Shown here piece after piece: positions 45,122-52,500 of a stretch of 64,000 nt of DNA (position 1 is its first letter; each line of letters starts with the position of its first letter). The translations under genes were made by a program, and so were the position numbers. The stretch is from an uncultured Actinomycetes bacterium. GTDB lineage: Bacteria > Actinomycetota > Thermoleophilia > Miltoncostaeales > Miltoncostaeaceae. Where the stretch lies: assembly GCA_903896045.1 (NCBI GenBank), contig CAITWD010000002.1:1-64000 (forward strand), written 5' to 3'. Under the pieces are notes generated by a model. It saw only the letters and a program-made list of their open reading frames with translations, ran no database searches and had not been told where the DNA came from.

Positions 45122-46036
45122 GTGCATCGCGCGAATCTCTTTGCGTTATTGGCCATGGTCTGCTGGGGCACGGCATATGTGCCATCGGCGTGGCTTGCGC
45201 AATCGATCGGTCCGTTCGGCGCGGCGGCATGGCGCCTGGGTGTTGCCGGGGGTGTGCTGTGGGTGATTGCAGCTGCGCGTGGCCATGCCCTGCCGCGGGG
45301 GATTCGTATTGAGCTGTTGATCGGGCTCGCGCTGGCGCAGACAACGGTCTTCTATGGGGCAACCTTTTGGGGCATTGCCCATGAAGGCGCTGGCTTGGCA
45401 TCGGTGCTCGCCAACAGCGACCCATTGTTCGTGGCGATCCTTGCGGTCGGGCTGCTCGGGGAGCACCTTCGTCCACTCCAGCGCGTGGGCCTGGTGGTGG
45501 GTTTTCTGGGCGTGGCAATCGCGGTGTGTACCAAAGGGCTCTTGCCACCCCACCCCACTGTGGCTGCGATCATTGTGGTGATTGGTGCGTTCGCGTGGGC
45601 TGCGGGCACCATCGTCGCCGCCCGGGCCATACGCGATCACTCACATCCATGGAGTCTCGCCGCCTGGCAGCTGATGATCGGCGCGGTGGGGCTCCTCCTT
45701 TTGATGCCCTTTGACCATGGTGCGCATGTGCCGACCCACCCACGAGATATCGGCCTGGTGCTCCTGCTGGGAATACTCGGCTCAGCCGTTCCCACGGCAT
45801 TGTTTTACTTTGCGTTGCGCACTGGGGCGGCGAGCGAGGTCTCCGCCTGGTTTTTCTTGGTGCCGATCTTGGGTGTGTTCACCGCATGGCCGTTGTTGGG
45901 TGAGCAGCCGACGATCACGCTGTGGATTGGCCTCGTTGGAGTGTCAATTGGCCTGTGGTGCGTGCTGCGCCAACGCAGCCGCTTGGTAGCATCTCGGTCG
46001 GTTATGTCGAATCGCCAACCGCCCGAACTTCCGTGA
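45122..46036 (+). CDS. EamA/DMT family transporter
   Basis: A 304-residue protein with ten predicted transmembrane helices in two EamA repeats. The N-terminal repeat has MVCWGTAYVPSAWLAQSIGP, and the C-terminal repeat ends with FFLVPILGVFTAWPLLGEQPT. DMT exporters move amino acids, nucleotide precursors or other small molecules. The start is uncertain: GTG 45122 gives the family N-terminus but has only a close GGGG upstream. Its stop overlaps cofD (GTGA), so it is translationally coupled to the F420 genes, which is unusual. Confidence 0.82.
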   Translation: MHRANLFALLAMVCWGTAYVPSAWLAQSIGPFGAAAWRLGVAGGVLWVIAAARGHALPRGIRIELLIGLALAQTTVFYGATFWGIAHEGAGLASVLANSDPLFVAILAVGLLGEHLRPLQRVGLVVGFLGVAIAVCTKGLLPPHPTVAAIIVVIGAFAWAAGTIVAARAIRDHSHPWSLAAWQLMIGAVGLLLLMPFDHGAHVPTHPRDIGLVLLLGILGSAVPTALFYFALRTGAASEVSAWFFLVPILGVFTAWPLLGEQPTITLWIGLVGVSIGLWCVLRQRSRLVASRSVMSNRQPPELP

Positions 46037-46959
46037 TCCTGGTCCTTTCAGGGGGTACCGGAGGGTCCAAGATGGTCGATGGGGTTGCCCAGGTTGCTGG
46101 CCAATCCCAATTGACGGCCATCGTGAATACCGGCGATGACTCCGATTTTTATGGGCTGCGAGTGTGTCCTGATCTCGACATCTGCACATATGTGCTCGCC
46201 GGGACAATCGATGCGCGTGGGTGGGGATATGCATCCGACACCTTTCGTTGCCTTGAGGGATTGTCGACCTACGGCCTTGATGCATGGTTTGGACTTGGCG
46301 ATCGAGACCTTGCGACACACCTGTTTCGGACGATCCGCTTGGGCGCCGGTCACACCCTTGATCAGATTTCTCGGGAGATGTGCGCGGCGCTGGGCGTGGA
46401 TGCCACCCTCTTGCCAATGACCAACGACCGGGTGCATACCCGTATCACGACGCCCACAGGGGTCCTCGCATTTCAGGAGTATCTGGTCAAAGGCGGTGCC
46501 AAGGAAGAAATCCTGTCGATCACATTTGACGGGATTGAGACCGCGGTCCCCGCGCCAGGAGTGCTGGAGGCGATTGCTGCGGCATCAACCATTGTGGTTG
46601 CACCCTCCAGCCCAATCGTCTCGATCGGAACCATCTTGGCGGTACCAGGTATTCGCGACGCATTGATTGTGCGTCGCGCGGATTGTGTCGCGGTGAGCCC
46701 GATTATTGGCGGTCGGCCCGTGGAGGGGCCAGCGCATCGTTTTCTTGCGGGAGCGGGGTACAACGAGTGCTCGGCGACACAGATGGCCCGCCTCTATGCC
46801 GATGTTGCGGGAACGTTCATCTTGGATACACGCGATGCCAACGAGGTGCCGGCAATTGAGGCGCTTGGCGTGCAGGCGGTGTTACGCGACATCCTCATGC
46901 CCGATCGCACCCAGCGCGCACGCTTGGCCGATGAGGTGTTGGCGGCGGTGAGCGTCTAA
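46033..46959 (+). CDS. cofD: 2-phospho-L-lactate transferase (F420 biosynthesis), CofD/FbiA
   Basis: A 308-residue CofD with the nucleotide-binding LSGGTGGSKMVDG (residues 4-16), NTGDDSDFYGLRVCPDLD, and GWGYASDTFRCLEGL. It joins the lactyl or enolpyruvyl phosphate moiety from the GDP-linked donor to the deazaflavin Fo, forming F420-0 or its dehydro form. GTG 46033 overlaps the transporter gene and TAATG joins it to cofC. Confidence 0.92.
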   Translation: MILVLSGGTGGSKMVDGVAQVAGQSQLTAIVNTGDDSDFYGLRVCPDLDICTYVLAGTIDARGWGYASDTFRCLEGLSTYGLDAWFGLGDRDLATHLFRTIRLGAGHTLDQISREMCAALGVDATLLPMTNDRVHTRITTPTGVLAFQEYLVKGGAKEEILSITFDGIETAVPAPGVLEAIAAASTIVVAPSSPIVSIGTILAVPGIRDALIVRRADCVAVSPIIGGRPVEGPAHRFLAGAGYNECSATQMARLYADVAGTFILDTRDANEVPAIEALGVQAVLRDILMPDRTQRARLADEVLAAVSV

Positions 46960-47630
46960 TGCGGGTGTCGGCAGTCATTCCGGTCAAGCCGATGGATCGC
47001 GCCCTTGGGCGCCTGTCGGCAGTCCTGGGGCGAGGCGAGCGTCGTGAATTACAGGTGGCGATGCTGACCGACCTGCTCATCGCCTGTGTTGATTGCGGGC
47101 GTTTGTCGGAAACGATCATCGTGACCAGCGACGACCATGCAGCGAAGATGAGTCGCGCATTGGGTGCACGTGTGCTTCCTGATCACTCTCCGCCACGGGG
47201 CATGAACCCTGCAGTAGGGATTGGTCAGGCAGATGCTGCCGCCCGCGGTCAGGATGCTGTGTTGATTTTGACCTCTGATTTACCTCTCGTCGGAGCGGAT
47301 GACCTGACGCGGGTCATTGACGCCTGCGGGGCAACTCCGGGAGGGGTGCTCGTCCCATCACGCGCGGGTACCGGAACAAATGCCTTGGTGATCGCACCGC
47401 CCGATGCCCTGACGACCGAGTTAGGTGTGGATTCGCGTGTGCGGCACGTCGAGGGCTTTCGCCGCGCGGGTCTTTCGCTGGCCCAAATTGAGATCCCCTC
47501 GCTGGGTCTGGATGTCGACACTCCCGATGATCTGCTCGCACTTGCGGGATGGGGGCATGGTGGTCGTGCCGCAGCGGTGTGTACCGAATGGAATCTCACC
47601 GAGCGCCTTAGTGCAGGAGTGCTCCCCTGA
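46959..47630 (+). CDS. cofC: 2-phospholactate/PEP guanylyltransferase, CofC/FbiD
   Basis: A 223-residue nucleotidyltransferase with RVSAVIPVKPMDRALGRLS at the N-terminus, LILTSDLPLVGADDL carrying the metal-binding Asp, and GTGTNALVIAPPDAL. It makes the GDP-activated three-carbon donor used by CofD. In actinobacteria the substrate is probably phosphoenolpyruvate (FbiD type). Its TGA overlaps the CTG start proposed for cofE. Confidence 0.9.
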   Translation: MRVSAVIPVKPMDRALGRLSAVLGRGERRELQVAMLTDLLIACVDCGRLSETIIVTSDDHAAKMSRALGARVLPDHSPPRGMNPAVGIGQADAAARGQDAVLILTSDLPLVGADDLTRVIDACGATPGGVLVPSRAGTGTNALVIAPPDALTTELGVDSRVRHVEGFRRAGLSLAQIEIPSLGLDVDTPDDLLALAGWGHGGRAAAVCTEWNLTERLSAGVLP

Positions 47631-48361
47631 GGCTCTTTGCGCTGGAGGGGCTACCAGAGATCGTCGAAGGTCGCGGGCTCGCAGAACGTATCGCACAGTT
47701 ATCGGTTGCACAGGGCGTGCAACCGGGGGACGTGCTGGCGATTGCACAAAAGGTTGTCAGTAAAGATGAGGGCCGTGTGGTCGTGATGGCAGATGTCGTC
47801 CCTTCTGCGCGCGCCCTGGCACTCGCGGATCTCACCGGCAAAGATCCTGCGCTGTGTGAGCTCATCTTGCGCGAGTCATCGCGGATTGTGCGCCGCCGGG
47901 GCAGCCTGGTGATTGCCGAGACCCATCATGGGTTTATCTGTGCCAATGCCGGAATTGATGCGTCGAATACCGCGCTGGGCACAGCGATCTTGCTCCCTGT
48001 CGACAGTGATCGATCGGCGCGACGCATTCAGAGTGTGGTGAGTGCTGCCGTGGGTGGGCGCGTCGGGGTCATCGTCACCGATACACACGGTCGTGCATTC
48101 CGGCGTGGCCTGGTCAACGTGGCCCTTGGCGTCGCTGGATTTGACGCGATCAATGACTGCCGGGGGGAAACCGATCGAGAGGGTCGTGTCCTCGTTGCCA
48201 CCGAGCTTGCCTTTGCCGATGAACTTGCGGCGGCATCCGGGGTACTCATGGGAAAGGCTGCAGGGACACCTGTTGTGGTGATCTCGGGCGTGCCCACGCG
48301 ACCGGCACCCGGCACCATGACGACCCTGCTTCGGGAGCCCGGTCACGATCTTTTTCGATAA
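47627..48361 (+). CDS. cofE: Coenzyme F420:L-glutamate ligase, CofE/FbiB N-domain type, with CTG start
   Basis: A 244-residue CofE that adds glutamates to F420-0. LAIAQKVVSKDEGR, TIVDTHGRAFRR-type metal motif (here VTDTHGRAFRRGLVNVALG) and a C-terminal PAPGTM are conserved. The first standard start (GTG 47717) would delete the family N-terminus. In the same frame CTG 47627 gives RLFALEGLPEIVEGRGL, which matches CofE; it overlaps the cofC stop (CTGA), and AGGAG at 47615-47619 is 7 bases upstream. An in-frame TAG at 47609-47611 excludes earlier starts. There is no fused nitroreductase domain as in mycobacterial FbiB. Confidence 0.85.
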   Translation: MRLFALEGLPEIVEGRGLAERIAQLSVAQGVQPGDVLAIAQKVVSKDEGRVVVMADVVPSARALALADLTGKDPALCELILRESSRIVRRRGSLVIAETHHGFICANAGIDASNTALGTAILLPVDSDRSARRIQSVVSAAVGGRVGVIVTDTHGRAFRRGLVNVALGVAGFDAINDCRGETDREGRVLVATELAFADELAAASGVLMGKAAGTPVVVISGVPTRPAPGTMTTLLREPGHDLFR

Positions 48362-48396
48362 TCGTCGTCAACCGGGCGATATGTGGGGTGGCGGCT

Positions 48397-48414
48397 TACA
48401 ATCGAAGTTCGATT
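48397..48414. promoter_or_regulatory. Promoter-like -10 with overlapping palindrome before fprA
   Basis: TACAAT at 48397-48402 looks like a -10 element. A perfect palindrome AATCGAA G TTCGATT (48400-48414) overlaps it, 32 bases before the reductase start. No convincing -35 is seen. A repressor or redox regulator binding here would block transcription; this is inference. Confidence 0.4.
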
Positions 48415-48445
48415 CGAGACGAATGCGCGCAGCGGGGGTAGGGCA

Positions 48446-49891
48446 ATGACAGATGCACGTTTAGGTACAGATGCGCGTCCATTTCGGGTTGCCGTGATCG
48501 GTTCTGGGCCCTCCGGGTTTTATGCTGCAGAGCATTTGCATCGCCAGGAGGGTGTCGTCACCCAGGTCGATATGTTCGATCGGCTTCCGACCCCGTTCGG
48601 ACTCGTGCGTGGTGGCGTGGCCCCGGATCACCAAAACATCAAGGCGGTCACACGGGTCTACGACAAGATCGCCGAGCACCCCGAGTTTCGTTTCTACGGC
48701 AATATCGAACTCGGTCGTGAAATCACCCACGACGATCTGATCGCCTACTACCACGCGGTGATTTATGCAGTGGGCGCCCGCACCGACAAGCGTTTGGGAA
48801 TCCCGAAGGAATATTTGCCGGGAAGCCATTCCGCGAGCGAATTCGTCGGGTGGTACAACGCCCACCCCGATTTCCGTTCGCTGGCATTCGACTTTTCTGG
48901 TTCGACTGCGGTCATTGTGGGAAATGGGAATGTGGCAATGGATCTGGCCCGCATGCTCTTGGTGCCCGTCGAGAATCTGCATCGCACCGATATCGCCGAG
49001 CACGCACTGCGCGCCTTGGGGAAGTCCGCGATCAATGAGGTGTTGATTCTGGGGCGGCGCGGTCCCTTACAGGCGGCATTCACGACAAAAGAGTTGCGTG
49101 AGTTGGGTGAGATTGCCGATTGCGATGTGATCGTCGCACCCGATGATCTGCCGAGCGCCGAGGAAATCTCTGAAGGGGTCTCAAAAACTGCCTTGGCCAA
49201 TCTTGAAGTGCTTCGTCACTTTGCTGCGAAACCATTGACCGGTGCCAGCCGACGCGTCGTGTTGCGATTTTTCCAATCACCGATTGAATTGATCGGCGAT
49301 GACCGGGTGAGCGGCGTGGTGATTGCCGAAAATGAGCTCTATCTCACCGAGCACGGTTCCGTGCGTGCGCGGGTGACTGACCGCACCGAGCAGATCCGCG
49401 CAGATCTGGTGTTTCGGGCAATCGGCTACCAGGGCGTACCGTTGCTGGGGATCCCCTTTGATGCTGCAGGCGGCGTGATCCCGAATGAAAAGGGACGCGT
49501 CATGGACCCCACGACCACAACGCATGTCGCTGGCGAATATGTGGTCGGATGGATTAAGCGTGGTCCGCGAGGCATTATCGGAACAAATAAGCCCGATTCT
49601 CAAGAGACGGTGGATCAGCTGCTTGAGGACTTTGGTGCAGGGGCATTCGAGGGGCGTGATGTGCCTGGGCGCGCCGTACTTGAGCGGTTGCTCGGTGAGC
49701 GCCGGCGCGATTTTGTCAGCTACAGCGATTGGCAGATGATCGACATGCTCGAGCAGGAGCGCGGCCGCGATGCCGGCGAGCGTCCACGCCTCAAATTCAG
49801 TCGCATCGAGGAGATGCTCTCAGCCCTCGCCGAGAAAAAGCAGGAACAACGACGCGTGCAGAGCGCACAGGCCCAGCACGAGGGCGAGTAA
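48446..49891 (+). CDS. Ferredoxin--NADP+ reductase, FprA/adrenodoxin reductase type
   Basis: A 481-residue flavoprotein with FAD-binding VIGSGPSGFYAAEHL (about 16-30), GLVRGGVAPDHQNIKAV, and NADP-binding VIVGNGNVAMDLARML (about 157-172). VGWIKRGPRGIIGTNKPDS near the C-terminus is diagnostic of the FprA/adrenodoxin reductase family. It passes electrons between NADPH and ferredoxin. The final ~40 residues are a charged, Gln/Glu-rich helix. ATG 48446 was preferred over an upstream in-frame codon because it starts just before the flavin motif. Confidence 0.92.
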   Translation: MTDARLGTDARPFRVAVIGSGPSGFYAAEHLHRQEGVVTQVDMFDRLPTPFGLVRGGVAPDHQNIKAVTRVYDKIAEHPEFRFYGNIELGREITHDDLIAYYHAVIYAVGARTDKRLGIPKEYLPGSHSASEFVGWYNAHPDFRSLAFDFSGSTAVIVGNGNVAMDLARMLLVPVENLHRTDIAEHALRALGKSAINEVLILGRRGPLQAAFTTKELRELGEIADCDVIVAPDDLPSAEEISEGVSKTALANLEVLRHFAAKPLTGASRRVVLRFFQSPIELIGDDRVSGVVIAENELYLTEHGSVRARVTDRTEQIRADLVFRAIGYQGVPLLGIPFDAAGGVIPNEKGRVMDPTTTTHVAGEYVVGWIKRGPRGIIGTNKPDSQETVDQLLEDFGAGAFEGRDVPGRAVLERLLGERRRDFVSYSDWQMIDMLEQERGRDAGERPRLKFSRIEEMLSALAEKKQEQRRVQSAQAQHEGE

Positions 49892-49915
49892 GGGACCTCC
49901 TGTCGCGCGCGGGTG

Positions 49916-50395
49916 CTAGTCCTCGTCCTCGTCGTCTTCGGCGTTGTTGATTGCATCTGAGAGGCCACGAATAATCTGGACGGTGATGGCCTCGCTGACG
50001 GCGACCTGGACTTGACTGCCATCAGCGTCTTCAAATGTCAGTGTCCAGTGCGGAATGACGCCTTCGGGGGTCGACTGTGGCGGAGTGACCGAGATGCCCA
50101 CCACGGCCGGGGTCAGCATCCAGAACATTCCCTCGGGCAACCCCGCTGCTTGAGGGACCCATCCCGTGTCGGCCATTTGCCCGCGATGTGGTTCCGCTTC
50201 GCCGAAGGCATTCATCGTGTTTTGCGCGTCCGCGACCGAGAGCGGTACCTGCAGCACCACATTTGGCCCGGATTGGAAAATCAATACAACGGCAGGGATT
50301 GCATCGGGATTGCTCATGTCGATCTCGGCGTTGGGATCGAGTGGAATTGGCTGGGCATCGAATGCCGTGGCCTGGAATGCAATCGTCTGACGCAT
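49916..50395 (-). CDS. Hypothetical protein with acidic C-terminus
   Basis: A 159-residue soluble protein I do not recognise. It is mostly beta-like (AVVLIFQSGPNVVLQVPLSV, HWTLTFEDADGSQVQVAVSE) with a short helix and an acidic end (NNAEDDEDED). No cysteines, signal or membrane part. GGGAG lies just upstream of ATG 50395. It is oriented with pucR but separated from it by 123 bases that contain an inverted repeat, so it likely has its own promoter. Confidence 0.6.
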   Translation of the reverse strand: MRQTIAFQATAFDAQPIPLDPNAEIDMSNPDAIPAVVLIFQSGPNVVLQVPLSVADAQNTMNAFGEAEPHRGQMADTGWVPQAAGLPEGMFWMLTPAVVGISVTPPQSTPEGVIPHWTLTFEDADGSQVQVAVSEAITVQIIRGLSDAINNAEDDEDED

Positions 50396-50431
50396 GGAAC
50401 TCCCTCAGCGTGCGGGCGGATGAATAGATCG

Positions 50432-50453
50432 TGTGATCGAGAACCCGATCACA
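50432..50453. promoter_or_regulatory. Inverted repeat between pucR-like gene and acidic-tail gene
   Basis: Perfect arms TGTGATCG (50432-50439) and CGATCACA (50446-50453) are separated by 6 bases, 37 bases upstream of the hypothetical gene's start. It may be an operator for that gene or a hairpin behind pucR; it lacks a T-run. Confidence 0.4.
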
Positions 50454-50518
50454 TCACAATACGAAATCAATTCTCACATACCTCTCTCGTGAGCTCGCGA
50501 AAGTCAGGCGTGAAAGAT

Positions 50519-52171
50519 TTAGGAGCCCTGTGAGGTCTGGGATTCCTTGGCGAGCGGAGTCGGCACTCGCTTGCCCAGCAGCCGCATCGACTTGAGCCCC
50601 AGTGACAGCTTTTCACGATCGTCCGTGCGTCCGATATCGAGGCCGCAGAGCTCGGCAATGCGGTCAAGACGGTAACGAATGGTGTGCCTGTGGGTGAACA
50701 GGGTGGCCGCTGTGGCAGCGAGGTTGCAGTCGAATTCCAGATAGGTCGCCAATGTTGTGACGAGTTCGGTTTGGTACTGCTCGTCGTAGCGCACCAAGGG
50801 TGCAAGCGTTTGTTCATAAAAGGCAGCGAGCTCATCGGGGCGATCGGCAAAGATCTGAAACAGCAACTTGTAGGTCCCGGTCTCCTCAAATGTGACGACA
50901 TCTCCCGGACTGCCAATACGCGCGCCAATCGAGAGTGCCAGGCTGGCTTCCTCAAGTGCGGCGCCAAGGCGTTCGGGCTCCGGTGTATAGCGTGAGATCG
51001 CCAATGACAGCACCAGCCCCGGCACGGCATCTTTTGTTGCACTGATGACCCGTGTCGAGAGGGCGTGGGCACGCGCTTCGATGTCGTGACGGTCCGCAAT
51101 TTCATGCTCGCGCGGACCGGGAAGCAGGACCAACAGGCGATCCCCATCCCAATCCACAAGCCCCCGAGGCCACGCGAGCTCCAGCACGGCACGGACCTGC
51201 TGGACAAACCGACGGGTGACACGCTCATCGGGAGCTGCATGCTGGGCGTGTTGAGGGTCCTCAAGTTTTCCGAGCATCGCGATGGCGCCACCCGAGAGAT
51301 CGGCACCGAGATGTCGTGCCCGCCGGATGAGTGCGTCTTTGGTGATCGGCTCACCCGCCATGAGCTCGCGAATGAGATCTCCGCGGATTTCTGATTCGGT
51401 GTCGGTACGCACCTCTTGTCGACTCCACTCAATGGCACATGCATCCACCATTTCCACCAAGACAGCCGCCTGGCTGCGGGTCATCTGACCGGTCAGCCAC
51501 GTGACGACGACAAGTGCGGGTCGGCCCCCTGCGCCAAGGACGCGCAGTGCGGTAATCGGCTCGGGTGCGGCATCGATGAAGGCCTCCACAGTCCGGGAGG
51601 GATCGCTCTGACGTACGGCAGCGATTGCGGTATCGAGCTCGAGGGTGTGCGTGTCATCAACCCCAACTTCCGCGAGGACATCAAGGTAGTCATCAAGCAC
51701 GGCAACGGGTGCGCCAATCAGATCGCGACAGGTGTCGGCGAGGGCGGTGAATCCCCGACCATCAAAGAGTGGGTGCCGGAATGCCTCGCGCGCCCGGGCG
51801 GCACGATGCCGACCGGGTTGATCGCCCACGACATCGGACACATCATCAATCACAGCATTCCAAGATGTTGACTGGTCAAGGACAAAGACGGGGATGGGAT
51901 AGCCCTGCGGCGGCGTGACACGACACACCACCGCGACCGCTCCCGCCGGTGGTGGATCCGGCAGTGGCCCATCGCACAACAGAAGCTCATTTGCGGCGAC
52001 GGTGTCACCGCCCGCTGGCCGTGCCTCGCGTACGACACTACCCAGATCCGCTCCGGGTGGGACCAATTCAGCCCCAGCCAATGACGGCATATCGCGCAGG
52101 TCCGCAAGGGTTGCAGGTCGCGTCAAGAGGTGTGACAGGGAGGATGAATATGCAAGGTCGCGGGCAGGCAT
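50519..52171 (-). CDS. PucR family transcriptional regulator
   Basis: A 550-residue regulator. The N-terminal two-thirds resemble the PucR/CdaR sensory region with a GGDEF-like central segment (LGGAIAMLGKLED...RLLVLLPG). The C-terminus has the PucR HTH_30: LVTTLATYLEFDCNLAATAATLFTHRHTIRYRLDRIAELCGLDI (in parts, about residues 475-520). PucR proteins often control purine or nitrogen use. It is divergent from a type III glutamine synthetase across a palindrome-rich spacer, suggesting it regulates that gene. Confidence 0.85.
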   Translation of the reverse strand: MPARDLAYSSSLSHLLTRPATLADLRDMPSLAGAELVPPGADLGSVVREARPAGGDTVAANELLLCDGPLPDPPPAGAVAVVCRVTPPQGYPIPVFVLDQSTSWNAVIDDVSDVVGDQPGRHRAARAREAFRHPLFDGRGFTALADTCRDLIGAPVAVLDDYLDVLAEVGVDDTHTLELDTAIAAVRQSDPSRTVEAFIDAAPEPITALRVLGAGGRPALVVVTWLTGQMTRSQAAVLVEMVDACAIEWSRQEVRTDTESEIRGDLIRELMAGEPITKDALIRRARHLGADLSGGAIAMLGKLEDPQHAQHAAPDERVTRRFVQQVRAVLELAWPRGLVDWDGDRLLVLLPGPREHEIADRHDIEARAHALSTRVISATKDAVPGLVLSLAISRYTPEPERLGAALEEASLALSIGARIGSPGDVVTFEETGTYKLLFQIFADRPDELAAFYEQTLAPLVRYDEQYQTELVTTLATYLEFDCNLAATAATLFTHRHTIRYRLDRIAELCGLDIGRTDDREKLSLGLKSMRLLGKRVPTPLAKESQTSQGS

Positions 52172-52334
52172 GACTCTAGGATGGCAGTCGCACCGGCAAG
52201 TGCAAGCATCGAATCACAAAACGCAACTCATGAGGATCTTTGGCCGAGCGGCCAAGTGCCTGGCGGCAACCTTGTGTGCGCGGAGGACCCATTGCTGTGC
52301 GTGCCTCCCTATTGTTGGCAGTCGTGGGCACGTG

Positions 52335-52354
52335 CGCATGAAAAAAATCATGCG
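52335..52354. promoter_or_regulatory. Palindrome 1 in the pucR-glnN spacer
   Basis: CGCATGA and TCATGCG, perfect 7-bp arms, flank six A residues. It lies about midway in the divergent spacer. Candidate operator for the PucR-type protein or another nitrogen regulator. Confidence 0.5.
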
Positions 52355-52432
52355 GAATGTGCATGTTTGTTTCGTCATTTTGGCTGCCGAAGGTTAGGCT
52401 CTCGATATCGCCCGACCCCCGCGAGCCATACG

Positions 52433-52450
52433 CGATGTCATCTGACATCG
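52433..52450. promoter_or_regulatory. Palindrome 2 in the pucR-glnN spacer
   Basis: CGATGTCA TC TGACATCG is a perfect 18-base inverted repeat with 8-bp arms, 50 bases upstream of the glnN start. The position fits an operator overlapping or just downstream of the glnN promoter. Confidence 0.55.
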
Positions 52451-52500
52451 ATTGTGTGTCTTTGCGGATAGCCATTTCGCCAGGAGGGACAGCGACTCTT

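Larger units (their letters stand above)
52172..52500. promoter_or_regulatory. Divergent regulatory region, pucR / glnN
   Basis: No gene is apparent in these 329 bases. Two perfect palindromes (52335-52354 and 52433-52450) are present, and the region must hold promoters in both directions. GGAGGG at 52483-52488 is the glnN ribosome site but is 12 bases from the ATG, longer than usual. Confidence 0.6.

Noticed and set aside
50432-50453. CRP-type site (TGTGA...TCACA)
   Set aside because: The two half sites are separated by 12 bases instead of 6, so the CRP consensus is not met. It is kept only as a generic inverted repeat.
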